Part shown: piece by piece, positions 35,422 to 43,274 of the stretch
Layout: every line of letters begins with the position of its first letter
Position numbering within the stretch: position 1 is the stretch's first letter
Source: Terriglobia bacterium
GTDB lineage: Bacteria > Acidobacteriota > Terriglobia > UBA7540
Length of the DNA: 64,000 bases
Reading direction: 5' to 3'
Assembly (NCBI GenBank): GCA_030040995.1
Contig: JASHOS010000171.1
Span: 1-64,000 of the forward strand
Notes under the pieces: generated by a model
What the model was told of the DNA's origin: nothing
The model's database searches: none
The model's input: the letters and a program-made list of their open reading frames with translations, nothing else
Position numbers and translations under genes: made by a program

Positions 35422-36558
35422 CTGCGCATCACTGAGATCAAAGTTCACACAATACCCATGAACAAGTCCTGGCTGAGCGAAGGGCTTGTGGCCAACCCGA
35501 TGTCTATCTACCCGGCCTATCGCGAGAAGCGGTCGAGCTGGTACGGCCCGATGACGTCCGCCGTCATAGAAATCAGTACCGATTCCGGCCACCACGGATT
35601 GGGGACAATGGGCGGTGCCAAGGGAAATCTTGCCGCACCGATTCTTACGGGGCAATTCGAGAACCTTCTGATAGGGCAAGATCCATTTAATATCGAGTTG
35701 CTGTGGGAACAGATGTTCCGTGCTTCACAGTTTTATGGGCGCAAAGGAGCGGTTATTGAGCTCATCAGCGCCATTGATTTGGCGTTATGGGACTTGGTAG
35801 GAAAGGCGCTGCGGCAGCCCGTTTACAATCTGGTGGGCGGGAAGACTATGGATAAAATTCCCGTGTATGTTACGGGGAATTTTACGGAACGGCATGTGAG
35901 CGAAGGCTTCCGTCACGTGAAGCTGGCCGTGACGCACGGTCCGGCAGACGGAGCGGAAGGCTTGCGAAAGAACGTTGCGCTGGTTGAGAAAACACGCCGG
36001 CTCATCGGCCCTGACGGGGATATTATGCTGGATTGCTACATGGCGCTGGATGTCCCATATGCCATTCGCCTCGCTCGCGAAGTGGTGCCTTACAAAGTGC
36101 TTTGGATGGAAGAACCGGTGCCGCCGGACCAGCCGGACTCCTACCGCCGCATTAAGGACGCCGTGCCGGACATACTCATTACCGGCGGCGAGCATGAATT
36201 CACGCGCTATGGCTTTCGCGACCTGATCGAAAAGAAGGCGGTGGATATTCTGCAACCGGATATTTATCGCGCCGGCGGGCTCTCTGAATTGAAGAAAATC
36301 GCCGCGATGGCCAGCGCCTACAACCTGCCCGTAATTCCTCATGGAGTCGGGGGCCCCACCTACCACTTTGTGATTTCCACTCCGAACGCTCCCCGCGCCG
36401 AATTCGTTGATATCTTCGCGCAAGGGGGCAAGCCTTTGCTCGAAGGCGAGCCACAGCCGAGAAATGGTTTCATCGAGCTGAGTGACGCGCCCGGGTTCGG
36501 TTATGAGCTTGATCCGGAGCTGATTTCCGGCCAGACCTCCGCGGCGCTTATCTGGTAA
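35422..36558 (+). CDS. rhmD: L-rhamnonate dehydratase (enolase superfamily), probable CTG start
   Basis: Enolase-superfamily sugar-acid dehydratase. Typical RhmD segments: LVANPMSIYPAYREKRSSW, VKLAVTHGPADGAEGLRKNV, DIMLDCYMALDVPYAIRLAR (metal Asp), VLWMEEPVPPDQPDSYRRIK (Glu), ITGGEHEFTRYGFRDLIEKK, DILQPDIYRAGG and VIPHGVGGPTYHF (catalytic His). It dehydrates L-rhamnonate to 2-keto-3-deoxy-L-rhamnonate. The first ATG (35458) is inside the conserved N-terminal strand. In the same frame the sequence upstream reads LRITEIKVHTIP, the normal family start, beginning at CTG 35422 seven bases after GGAG. I therefore extend the gene to that CTG (378 residues). No ATG, GTG or TTG is found in frame there. 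Confidence 0.85.
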   Translation: MRITEIKVHTIPMNKSWLSEGLVANPMSIYPAYREKRSSWYGPMTSAVIEISTDSGHHGLGTMGGAKGNLAAPILTGQFENLLIGQDPFNIELLWEQMFRASQFYGRKGAVIELISAIDLALWDLVGKALRQPVYNLVGGKTMDKIPVYVTGNFTERHVSEGFRHVKLAVTHGPADGAEGLRKNVALVEKTRRLIGPDGDIMLDCYMALDVPYAIRLAREVVPYKVLWMEEPVPPDQPDSYRRIKDAVPDILITGGEHEFTRYGFRDLIEKKAVDILQPDIYRAGGLSELKKIAAMASAYNLPVIPHGVGGPTYHFVISTPNAPRAEFVDIFAQGGKPLLEGEPQPRNGFIELSDAPGFGYELDPELISGQTSAALIW

Positions 36559-36599
36559 CAGCCATCAGCCTTCAGCAATCAGATACCGGGAAGAGCCGG

Positions 36600-36639
36600 G
36601 TAGCGCAGACTCTCGCATTTCAGAGAGTCTGCGGCTTTT
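36600..36639 (+). repeat. REP-like hairpin, terminator-like, after rhmD
   Basis: GTAGCGCAGACTCTC, a loop, then GAGAGTCTGCGGCTTTTC. The stem followed by T residues could also end transcription of rhmD. Confidence 0.75.
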
Positions 36640-36660
36640 CTCGAGTTCCGGGGGGTAAAA

Positions 36661-36695
36661 GCCGCAGACCTGCAAAAAGCCCAGGTCTGCGCTAC
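36661..36695 (-). repeat. REP-like hairpin with GTAG foot
   Basis: GCCGCAGACCTG, a loop, then CAGGTCTGCGCTAC. With the hairpin at 36600 it forms an inverted REP pair in the gap between convergent genes. Confidence 0.75.
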
Positions 36696-36747
36696 GTCTT
36701 TGGCCCGCGAAAGTTTATGAAAACGCCTACGCCTTTTCAAGGCGATG

Positions 36748-38127
36748 TCATTCTCCGCTGGCGATTCCGAGCGAACGCATTTTGCGGTAAAGGTGGCTTC
36801 GCTCGAGACCCAGCGCCTCGGCGGTACGGCTGACGTTGCCGCGGTTTTCTTCCAGCTTTCTGAGAATGTATCCGCGCTCATAGGCGGCGCGCGCCTCTTG
36901 AAGAGTGGAAAAGCCGGCGCCGTGGCCTCCTGAGGATTCACCAGCGGGCGCCGCGCCATCACATCTCACATTCGGGGGCAAGTGCCGGAGCTCGACCCGA
37001 ACTCCGGGAATCATGATGACGAGTCGCTCGACGAGGTTGCGCAGCTCACGGACGTTGCCCGGCCAGCGGTAGTGAGCAAGAGTTTCCATGGCCGGATCGG
37101 ATAAATGTTTGTTGCGGCGCCCATAGGTCTGGGAGAATTCGCCCAAAAAATAATTCGTCAGCACCGGGATGTCCTCGCGGTGCTCGCGCAAGGCAGGAAC
37201 ATAAAAGGGGATTACGTTAAGCCGGTAGAACAGGTCTTCGCGGAAGTTCCCTTTGCGAATCTCTTCTTCGAGATTCTTATTGGTTGCGGCGATCACGCGC
37301 ACGTCCACGCTGGTGCTGTTGTTGGAGCCGACCGCGGTAAAACGCTGCTCCTCAATCACCCGCAGCACCTTGGATTGAGTCCGCAGACTCATATCTCCGA
37401 TCTCATCCAAAAATAGCGTGCCGGTATCAGCCTCGTCGAATTTTCCCGCCTTGTCTTCAAGCGCGCCGGTGAACGATCCCTTGACATGCCCGAAGAGCTC
37501 GCTCTCGATTAATTCCTCGGGGATGGCGGCGCAGTTCACTTCCACGAACGGGTTGCCGGCGCGCGGCCCGGAATCGTGCAGCGCGTGCGCAACGAGTTCC
37601 TTGCCGGACCCACTCTCTCCATAAATCAATACGCGGCCGCTGGTTGGAGCAGCCAGCGCAATCTGCTGGCGTAAGGCCTTCATCGGCACGCTATCTCCGA
37701 TGATGCGGTGATGGCCCCGGACCTCCTCCTGAAGCTGCCGGTTCTCTGCCGCCATATGGATTTCCTCTACCGCGTGCTGCAGAGTGAGCAAGGTTTTATC
37801 GATCGACAGAGGCTTTTCGATAAAGTCAAACGCGCCCAGTTTGGTTGCGCGGACGGCGGCCTCGATCGTGCCATGCCCGGTGATCATAATGACAGACGGA
37901 GGGTGCTCCATCGCCTGGACTTGTTCCAGAGTCTGCAACCCATCCATGCCCGGCAACCAGATATCGAGCATCACCACGTCAAACTGCTTGCGACCGAGCG
38001 TTTCCAGGCATTCTTCTCCGCGCGCGACGGCGTGGACCGCATAGCCCTCATCCTCGAGGACATCGCCGAGTGACTGGCGGATGCCGGCCTCGTCATCCAC
38101 AATCAAAACTGAATATTTCCTGGGCAT
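36748..38127 (-). CDS. NtrC-family sigma54-dependent response regulator (NtrX/PilR-like)
   Basis: 459 residues from ATG 38127; an in-frame TTG three codons earlier is less likely. Receiver domain with VVMLDIWLPGMDG (phospho-acceptor Asp55) and MITGHGTIEAAV. AAA+ domain with Walker A GESGSGKELVA, ELFGHVKGSFTGA (the GAFTGA-type loop that contacts sigma54), GTLFLDEIGDMSL (Walker B) and HYRWPGNVRELRNLVERLVI. A Fis-type helix-turn-helix at the end (NRGNVSRTAEALGLERSHLYRKMRSLG). It starts 12 bp after the kinase stop. Nitrogen-type (NtrX) and pilin-type (PilR) roles are both possible; the pil genes next door favour a link to pili. Confidence 0.92.
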   Translation of the reverse strand: MPRKYSVLIVDDEAGIRQSLGDVLEDEGYAVHAVARGEECLETLGRKQFDVVMLDIWLPGMDGLQTLEQVQAMEHPPSVIMITGHGTIEAAVRATKLGAFDFIEKPLSIDKTLLTLQHAVEEIHMAAENRQLQEEVRGHHRIIGDSVPMKALRQQIALAAPTSGRVLIYGESGSGKELVAHALHDSGPRAGNPFVEVNCAAIPEELIESELFGHVKGSFTGALEDKAGKFDEADTGTLFLDEIGDMSLRTQSKVLRVIEEQRFTAVGSNNSTSVDVRVIAATNKNLEEEIRKGNFREDLFYRLNVIPFYVPALREHREDIPVLTNYFLGEFSQTYGRRNKHLSDPAMETLAHYRWPGNVRELRNLVERLVIMIPGVRVELRHLPPNVRCDGAAPAGESSGGHGAGFSTLQEARAAYERGYILRKLEENRGNVSRTAEALGLERSHLYRKMRSLGIASGE

Positions 38128-38139
38128 AGTGACCAAGGT

Positions 38140-40386
38140 CTACGCTTTGGTATCCGCCATTTCCGGGATTAACGCGGCTGAGCACTCTACGGGCAGCTCG
38201 ATAACGAACTGCGTGCCTGAGGGGTGGTTCTCCTCAACCCGGATGACGCCGTTATGCTCTGAAATGATACGGCTCACGATCGCCAGGCCGAGGCCGGTGC
38301 CGCGTTGCTTGGTGGAGAAGAAGGGGAGGAAAAGGCGTTCCTTGGCCTCGGGAGAGATTCCGGGTCCGCTGTCCGCCACCACCGCGTAAACCACCTCACG
38401 TTCCGGATCGAAACGCGTGCGTACCCCAATCTCCTTGAGTGCCGAAGACTCCAGTGCCTCGGCTGCATTGTCGATCAAGTTCACCACGGCGCGCTTCATC
38501 TGCTCCGGGTCAGCGTGGACGGCGGGAAGACCGGGGGCGAGGTCACGGCGAATGAGAATCGAGGAGAGACGCCCGTCGAACACCTCCAAAGCGTTCTCAA
38601 TGATACGGTTCAAGTCGGAAGGCACGGGCTGCGAAACTGGGAAACGGGCAAAGCGGGAAAACTCATCGACCAGTGTTTTCAAGGTGGCTACTTCGCGCTC
38701 GATGAGGATCGCGCTCTCCGCGACGGCAGAGAGCAGGCGTGGCGCATTGGCATCGGCGCCCGGCTTGCCGATCAAGCGCCGAATGCGATCCGCGGAAAGC
38801 TGAATGGGAGTCAAGGGATTTTTGATCTCGTGCGCGATTCGCTGCGCGACTTCACGCCATGCCGCGCTGCGCTGCGCCTGAACAAGGTCGGTCAGGTCCT
38901 CAAGCACCATCACGAAACCGACGGCGCCGTGCTGGGCGGAAACCGACGAAAGAGTCAGGCCCACCATGGCGCGGCGGCCGCCCAGGTTGAGGGTCAACTG
39001 CCGGTTGACGACGCCCTGCCGCCGGGCGCGGCGAAAAAGGCGGGAAATTTCGCGCGCCTCATCGCCCGAAAAAAGCTCAGGCAGCGTGCGGGCGCTTCGG
39101 ACGCCAGGCCGGCCGAACATGCTTTCGGCCGTCGAATTCATCTCCGTAATCTCACCCTGCGGATTGAAGGAAATCACGCCCGTGGCGACGTTCTCCAGAA
39201 TGGCCTCAGTCGTGTTGCTTCGTTCCTCGAGCTCGCGGTTGGCGTGCTGAAGATCGCCCGTGACTTTCTCGATGGCGCGCCGGCTTTCCTGAAGCTGAAC
39301 CGTCATCTGATTGAACAGGTGGATGAGACTGCCCAATTCCGCGTCCGCCCGGGCGGATATCTGCCAGCCGAAGTTTCCTTTCGAGACTTCATGAGTCGCC
39401 TCGGCGAGCGCCTGCATCGGCACCGTCACCTGCTTCGAAAAGAACATCGCGAACCATGTGGCAGCAAAGAGAATCAGCAGCGCGAGCAATAGAAGAATGA
39501 GCAAGTAAACCCTCTTCAACCGCTTCTTCTCATGACCGAGCTCGTCATAGCGTTGCGCTTCCTGCTGGATTTGAGTGGCCATCTGCTGAATCTTGAGCGG
39601 CAGCCGCCGGACCACCAGCACCGAGCCGAGGCGGACTCCCTGTGCATTAACCACGGGAGCGGCTCCCAGAAACAGCTCGGAGCCTCCGTCGCGCCCGCTG
39701 GCGCTCAGCCCTTGGGCGGGTATCCTCAACCCGCCGGGAAGGAGCCGGCTGAGGCCGCCGAGCGAGGAAAGGGAGGGGCCGTCGTGCGCCAGTATTCGTC
39801 CCGCCGGGTCCAGGCATACAGCAGACTCGATGCGGAGTTCGGCGGCCTGCCGCTCGAGAAGTTTGCTGAGACCGGCGCTGTTGCCGTTCGCCAGGCCTTG
39901 CTGAAGCTGGAGCATGGCGGCCAGATGCGCGGCATCGTGGAGTGCGGCTCTTTGCGATTGAGCCGAAAGTTGCTGGGTGATCGCCGTTGCCTCTCTCTGC
40001 ACCGTGTCAATCGGAATCCCGAACCACTTGTCGATGCTCCGGTTAATCAAGCCGTAAGAGAAAAAAAGGAGAAAGCATACCGGAAGAAGGGAAAGCGCGA
40101 GAAAGGCCACCACCATCTTCGTCTTGAATTGCGAGCCGAGTTGGTTCTGGCGCCTCTCAAAATAGAGCTTCAAGAGGATGCGGATCAGGATCAGCAGAAA
40201 GATGACGAAGGCGATAAACACCAGCGCCGACAGCACGACCAGGAGAATGGTCTCGGCAGCGTTACGAGGATGAATGAAGCTGAGATCGAACGAAGCCTGG
40301 CTCCAGCCGATCAGCAAGAGAAGCGGAACAAGGACCAGAAGAAAAATCAGGGACGTTCGATGCGGCTTTTGCGGTGTTTCAACCAT
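38140..40386 (-). CDS. NtrY-like sensor histidine kinase
   Basis: About 748 residues. Transmembrane segments near the N-terminus (SLIFLLVLVPLLLLIG, ETILLVVLSALVFIAFVIFLLI, MVVAFLALSLLPVCFLLFF), a long extracytoplasmic sensor part, another membrane segment (VYLLILLLLALLILFAATWF), HAMP, then a PAS-like domain (ILENVATGVISFNPQGEITEM). HisKA follows with HEIKNPLTPIQLSADRIRR (phospho-His), and the ATPase domain with VVNLIDNAAEAL, VVADSGPGISPEAK and GTGLGLAIVSRI. The order of domains fits NtrY. ATG 40386 was chosen over GTG 40434; neither has a strong site. It is the upstream partner of the NtrC-type regulator. Confidence 0.92.
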   Translation of the reverse strand: MVETPQKPHRTSLIFLLVLVPLLLLIGWSQASFDLSFIHPRNAAETILLVVLSALVFIAFVIFLLILIRILLKLYFERRQNQLGSQFKTKMVVAFLALSLLPVCFLLFFSYGLINRSIDKWFGIPIDTVQREATAITQQLSAQSQRAALHDAAHLAAMLQLQQGLANGNSAGLSKLLERQAAELRIESAVCLDPAGRILAHDGPSLSSLGGLSRLLPGGLRIPAQGLSASGRDGGSELFLGAAPVVNAQGVRLGSVLVVRRLPLKIQQMATQIQQEAQRYDELGHEKKRLKRVYLLILLLLALLILFAATWFAMFFSKQVTVPMQALAEATHEVSKGNFGWQISARADAELGSLIHLFNQMTVQLQESRRAIEKVTGDLQHANRELEERSNTTEAILENVATGVISFNPQGEITEMNSTAESMFGRPGVRSARTLPELFSGDEAREISRLFRRARRQGVVNRQLTLNLGGRRAMVGLTLSSVSAQHGAVGFVMVLEDLTDLVQAQRSAAWREVAQRIAHEIKNPLTPIQLSADRIRRLIGKPGADANAPRLLSAVAESAILIEREVATLKTLVDEFSRFARFPVSQPVPSDLNRIIENALEVFDGRLSSILIRRDLAPGLPAVHADPEQMKRAVVNLIDNAAEALESSALKEIGVRTRFDPEREVVYAVVADSGPGISPEAKERLFLPFFSTKQRGTGLGLAIVSRIISEHNGVIRVEENHPSGTQFVIELPVECSAALIPEMADTKA

Positions 40387-40510
40387 GGGTGTGCCCGGGC
40401 CGTGCCGCAAACTCAGGAATAGACGGGGAAACACACCTGCGGGCAGTCCCCTACGGGTTAAAGTTATGCTGCCGGAATGACGATGTCAAGGTTAGGGCGC
40501 GCGAACCGGC

Positions 40511-41788
40511 GTGGAATCCCAAACTATGGATGAACGACCCATTGGCCTGCTCACCGATTCCATGCCGCAGCTCAGCAGCCCGGCTTTTGGCGAAACAGGT
40601 GATAAGTCAGCCGACGAAGCTCCGGTTATCCGGCTGGTGAACCACATTCTCTCGGACGCGGTCAAGCGTGGCGCGAGCGACGTCCACATGGAGCCCTACG
40701 AGAAGGAGTTCCGGATCCGCTACCGGATTGACGGACTTCTCGAGGCCGTCATGACGCCGCCCCTCAGGCTTCGCGATGCCATGCTCAGCCGCGTCAAGAT
40801 CATGGCCAAGCTGGATATCGCCGAAAAACGGATGCCCCAGGATGGCCGGATCGTGATGAACATGGTGCACCAGGGAAAAGCGAAGCAACTGGACCTGCGC
40901 GTTTCCGTGCTCCCTACTTTGCACGGTGAAAAAATTGTCATGCGACTGCTCGACAAAGAGCAGCTCCGGCTGGATATGACGGGACTAGGCTTCGAGCCCG
41001 AGTCGCTGGCGAAATTCCAGAAAGCGATCTTCAAGCCTTACGGAATGGTGCTGGTCACGGGACCGACCGGAAGCGGCAAGACCAACACGCTGTACTCCTC
41101 GATCGCTCAGTTGAATAAGGAAGATACCAACATCATGACGGCCGAGGATCCTGTGGAGTTCCAGATACCCGGCATCAATCAGGTGCAAATGAAAGAGCAG
41201 ATTGGCCTGAATTTCGCGGCGGCGCTCCGCTCTTTCCTCCGGCAGGACCCCAACATCATCATGGTGGGTGAAATCCGGGACGTGGAGACGGCAGAAATCG
41301 CTATCAAAGCGGCGCTAACCGGGCATCTGGTGCTTTCGACGATTCACACCAATGACGCTCCTTCCACCATTTCGCGCCTGATGAACATGGGCATGGAACC
41401 CTTCCTGGTGGCGACATCCGTGCACCTTATTTGCGCGCAACGGCTGGTGCGGCGTATTTGCCAGACGTGCAAGGCTCCGGACGCGGCGCCTCCTGAGGTT
41501 CTCATCGACGCGGGGTTCACTCCCGACGAAGCACAGTCCGTCACGGCGCTTAAGGGGGCGGGATGCGAGGTCTGCGGCGGCAGAGGATACAAGGGCCGCA
41601 TCGGCTTGTACGAAGTCATGGAAACGACAGAGGAGATTCGCGAGCTTATTTTCAAAGGAGCCACGGCCGCAGAGCTTAAACGTAAAGCCATCGAGCAAGG
41701 CATGATTACGCTCCGGCGTAGCGGTCTGATCAAGATCCGCGAGGGGCTAACAACCCTGGACGAAGTGATCCGGGAAACCGTGGCTTAG
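40511..41788 (+). CDS. pilB: PilB/GspE-type assembly ATPase lacking the N-terminal domain
   Basis: 425 residues, against about 560 for usual PilB. It opens directly at the ATPase N-terminal subdomain (APVIRLVNHILSDAVKRGAS, DVHMEPYEKEFRIRYRIDG). Then come LVTGPTGSGKTNTLYSSIAQ (Walker A), TAEDPVEFQIPGINQVQ (Asp box), NIIMVGEIRDVETAEIAIKA (Walker B), LVLSTIHTNDAPSTI (His box) and the tetra-cysteine zinc region (CQTCKAPD, CEVCGGRGYKGRIGLYEV). It powers type IV pilus extension from the inner membrane. The MshEN-type N-terminal domain that binds c-di-GMP is absent, and only about 75 bp separate the gene from the divergent kinase. GTG 40511 is used; ATG 40526 is an alternative. Confidence 0.88.
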   Translation: MESQTMDERPIGLLTDSMPQLSSPAFGETGDKSADEAPVIRLVNHILSDAVKRGASDVHMEPYEKEFRIRYRIDGLLEAVMTPPLRLRDAMLSRVKIMAKLDIAEKRMPQDGRIVMNMVHQGKAKQLDLRVSVLPTLHGEKIVMRLLDKEQLRLDMTGLGFEPESLAKFQKAIFKPYGMVLVTGPTGSGKTNTLYSSIAQLNKEDTNIMTAEDPVEFQIPGINQVQMKEQIGLNFAAALRSFLRQDPNIIMVGEIRDVETAEIAIKAALTGHLVLSTIHTNDAPSTISRLMNMGMEPFLVATSVHLICAQRLVRRICQTCKAPDAAPPEVLIDAGFTPDEAQSVTALKGAGCEVCGGRGYKGRIGLYEVMETTEEIRELIFKGATAAELKRKAIEQGMITLRRSGLIKIREGLTTLDEVIRETVA

Positions 41789-41826
41789 GCCCTCCCTTGC
41801 GGGGGTCGAAATATCATAGCCCCCGG

Positions 41827-41981
41827 GTAGCGCAGCGCGGCCTTACGGCCGCAACCAAAACCAGAGGGAAATCCTGCCCTCGCCCCCTTTGGGGGAGAGG
41901 GCGGCGCGCAGCGCCGGGTGAGGGGGTCGCCAAAAAGCTTGCCAAAAAAACAAGATTTCACAACCTTGCAATGCAGACCTT
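41827..41981 (+). repeat. Dispersed ~150-bp element, copy 4
   Basis: The cleanest copy: GTAGCGCAGCGCGGCC, TTACGGCCGCAACC, AAACCAGAGGGAAATCC, GCCCCCTTTGGGGGAGAGGG, GGCGCGCAGCGCCGGG, TGAGGGGGTCGCC, AAGCTTGCCAAAAAAACAAG and TTGCAATGCAGACC. Hairpins occur at each GC block. Confidence 0.88.
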
Positions 41982-42009
41982 CGCTGTCCAGAAGGTCTGC
42001 GGCTTTTTT
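41973..42009 (+). terminator. Terminator-like hairpin after pilB
   Basis: GCAGACCTTC, an eight-base loop, GAAGGTCTGC, then GGCTTTTTT: a perfect ten-base stem followed by a T-run. It may end pilB transcripts, though it is also the tail of the repeat element. Confidence 0.55.
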
Positions 42010-42027
42010 CCCGGAATCCACGGACAA

Positions 42028-42060
42028 GCCGCGGACCTCCAAAGCGGAGGTCCGCGCTAC
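42028..42060 (-). repeat. REP-like hairpin with GTAG foot
   Basis: GCCGCGGACCTCC, a short loop, GGAGGTCCGCGCTAC. Immediately upstream of pilT. Confidence 0.78.
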
Positions 42061-42093
42061 CCTGCTTCGGACCCAGAACACTAGGACCAAATT

Positions 42094-43221
42094 ATGCCGG
42101 CACTTTCACTGAGCGATCTTCTTCGGCGCATGGTCGAGGCGGGAGGGTCTGACCTGCACATCACAACGAACTCGCCGCCGCGCGTGCGGATCCATGGTGA
42201 ATTGAAACCTTTGGAAGACGTTCCCGCGCTCGGTCCGGCCGAAACCAAGCAACTCGCTTATAGCGTGCTGACGGACGTGCAGAAGCACCGATTCGAGGAG
42301 AATCTGGAGCTCGACTTTTCGTTCGGCATTAAGGACCTTGCTCGTTTTCGCGGCAACCTTTTCAACCAGCGCGGATCCACGGCGGCGGTGTTCCGCATGA
42401 TTCCTTACGAGATCAAGTCGTTCGAGGATCTCGGCGTTCCCGCCATCCTCCGCAAATTGTGCCAGAAGCCGCGCGGCCTGATCCTTGTGACAGGACCTAC
42501 CGGCAGCGGGAAAAACACTACCATTGCCACCATGCTTGATCTGATTAACGAAACTCACGATGGGCACATTATTACCATTGAAGACCCCATCGAGTTTGTT
42601 CACCATCACAAGCGATGTCTGGTGAATCAACGCGAAGTGCAGTTTGACACGCAGTCCTTCTCGAATGCACTCCGGGCCGTGCTGCGTGAAGATCCCAACG
42701 TCGTTCTCATCGGCGAGATGCGTGATCTCGAGACGATCGAAGCCGCGCTGCGCATTGCCGAGACGGGCCATTTGACGTTTGGAACGCTCCATACCAATTC
42801 CGCCTCGGCAACTGTCAACCGGATCATCGATGTGTTCCCCGCGCACCAGCAGTCGCAGATTAGGGCCCAGCTTTCAATGGTCCTCGAGGGCATTCTCTGC
42901 CAGTCGTTGCTGCCGCGCGCCGATGGCGCCGGCAGGGTGCTGGCGATGGAAATTCTCATTCCGAACCCGGCCATTCGAAATCTCATTCGCGAAGACAAGG
43001 TTCACCAGATCTACTCCGCCATGCAGTCCGGTCAGGAAAAGTTTGGAATGCAAACCATGAACCAGTCGCTCTATGCGCTCTATCAGAAGGGTCAGATCAC
43101 CCTCCAGTTGGCTCTGAGCCGCTCAGGAAATAGCGACGAGCTACAAGACATGATCAATCGCCGGTCGCTGGTGGTAGCGGAACCCCGGCCCCACGGCTCA
43201 TTGGCTCCGCTGAGGCGCTAA
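42094..43221 (+). CDS. pilT: Type IV pilus retraction ATPase PilT with altered Walker A
   Basis: 375 residues, full length. It hydrolyses ATP to pull the pilus back in twitching motility. N-terminal LSDLLRRMVEAGGSDLHITT, then FRGNLFNQRGSTAAVFRMIP, Walker A at residues 134-143, ITIEDPIEFVHHHKRCLVNQ (Asp box), NVVLIGEMRDLETIEAALRI (Walker B), HLTFGTLHTNSASATVNRII (His box) and the PilT-specific AIRNLIREDKVHQIYS. Walker A reads GPTGSGKNTT: the Ser that normally follows the Lys and helps hold magnesium is Asn here (AAC at 42514-42516). The rest of the protein is normal, so this may be a change of function, a fresh mutation or a sequencing error. Confidence 0.94.
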   Translation: MPALSLSDLLRRMVEAGGSDLHITTNSPPRVRIHGELKPLEDVPALGPAETKQLAYSVLTDVQKHRFEENLELDFSFGIKDLARFRGNLFNQRGSTAAVFRMIPYEIKSFEDLGVPAILRKLCQKPRGLILVTGPTGSGKNTTIATMLDLINETHDGHIITIEDPIEFVHHHKRCLVNQREVQFDTQSFSNALRAVLREDPNVVLIGEMRDLETIEAALRIAETGHLTFGTLHTNSASATVNRIIDVFPAHQQSQIRAQLSMVLEGILCQSLLPRADGAGRVLAMEILIPNPAIRNLIREDKVHQIYSAMQSGQEKFGMQTMNQSLYALYQKGQITLQLALSRSGNSDELQDMINRRSLVVAEPRPHGSLAPLRR

Positions 43222-43274
43222 CCCGAATTTGCGAGTGACTTCGCGGCTGCAGCGAAAGGATAGGCAGTTTAACG

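Larger units (their letters stand above)
41789..42093. other. Repeat-filled gap between pilB and pilT
   Basis: 305 bp made up almost wholly of dispersed element copy 4, a terminator-like hairpin and a REP hairpin. No gene. Confidence 0.6.

Noticed and set aside
38305-40422. Two long plus-strand frames (395 and 296 residues)
   Set aside because: Both are shadows of the NtrY-like kinase in a GC-rich region; translations are His/Arg/Gln-rich without a fold.
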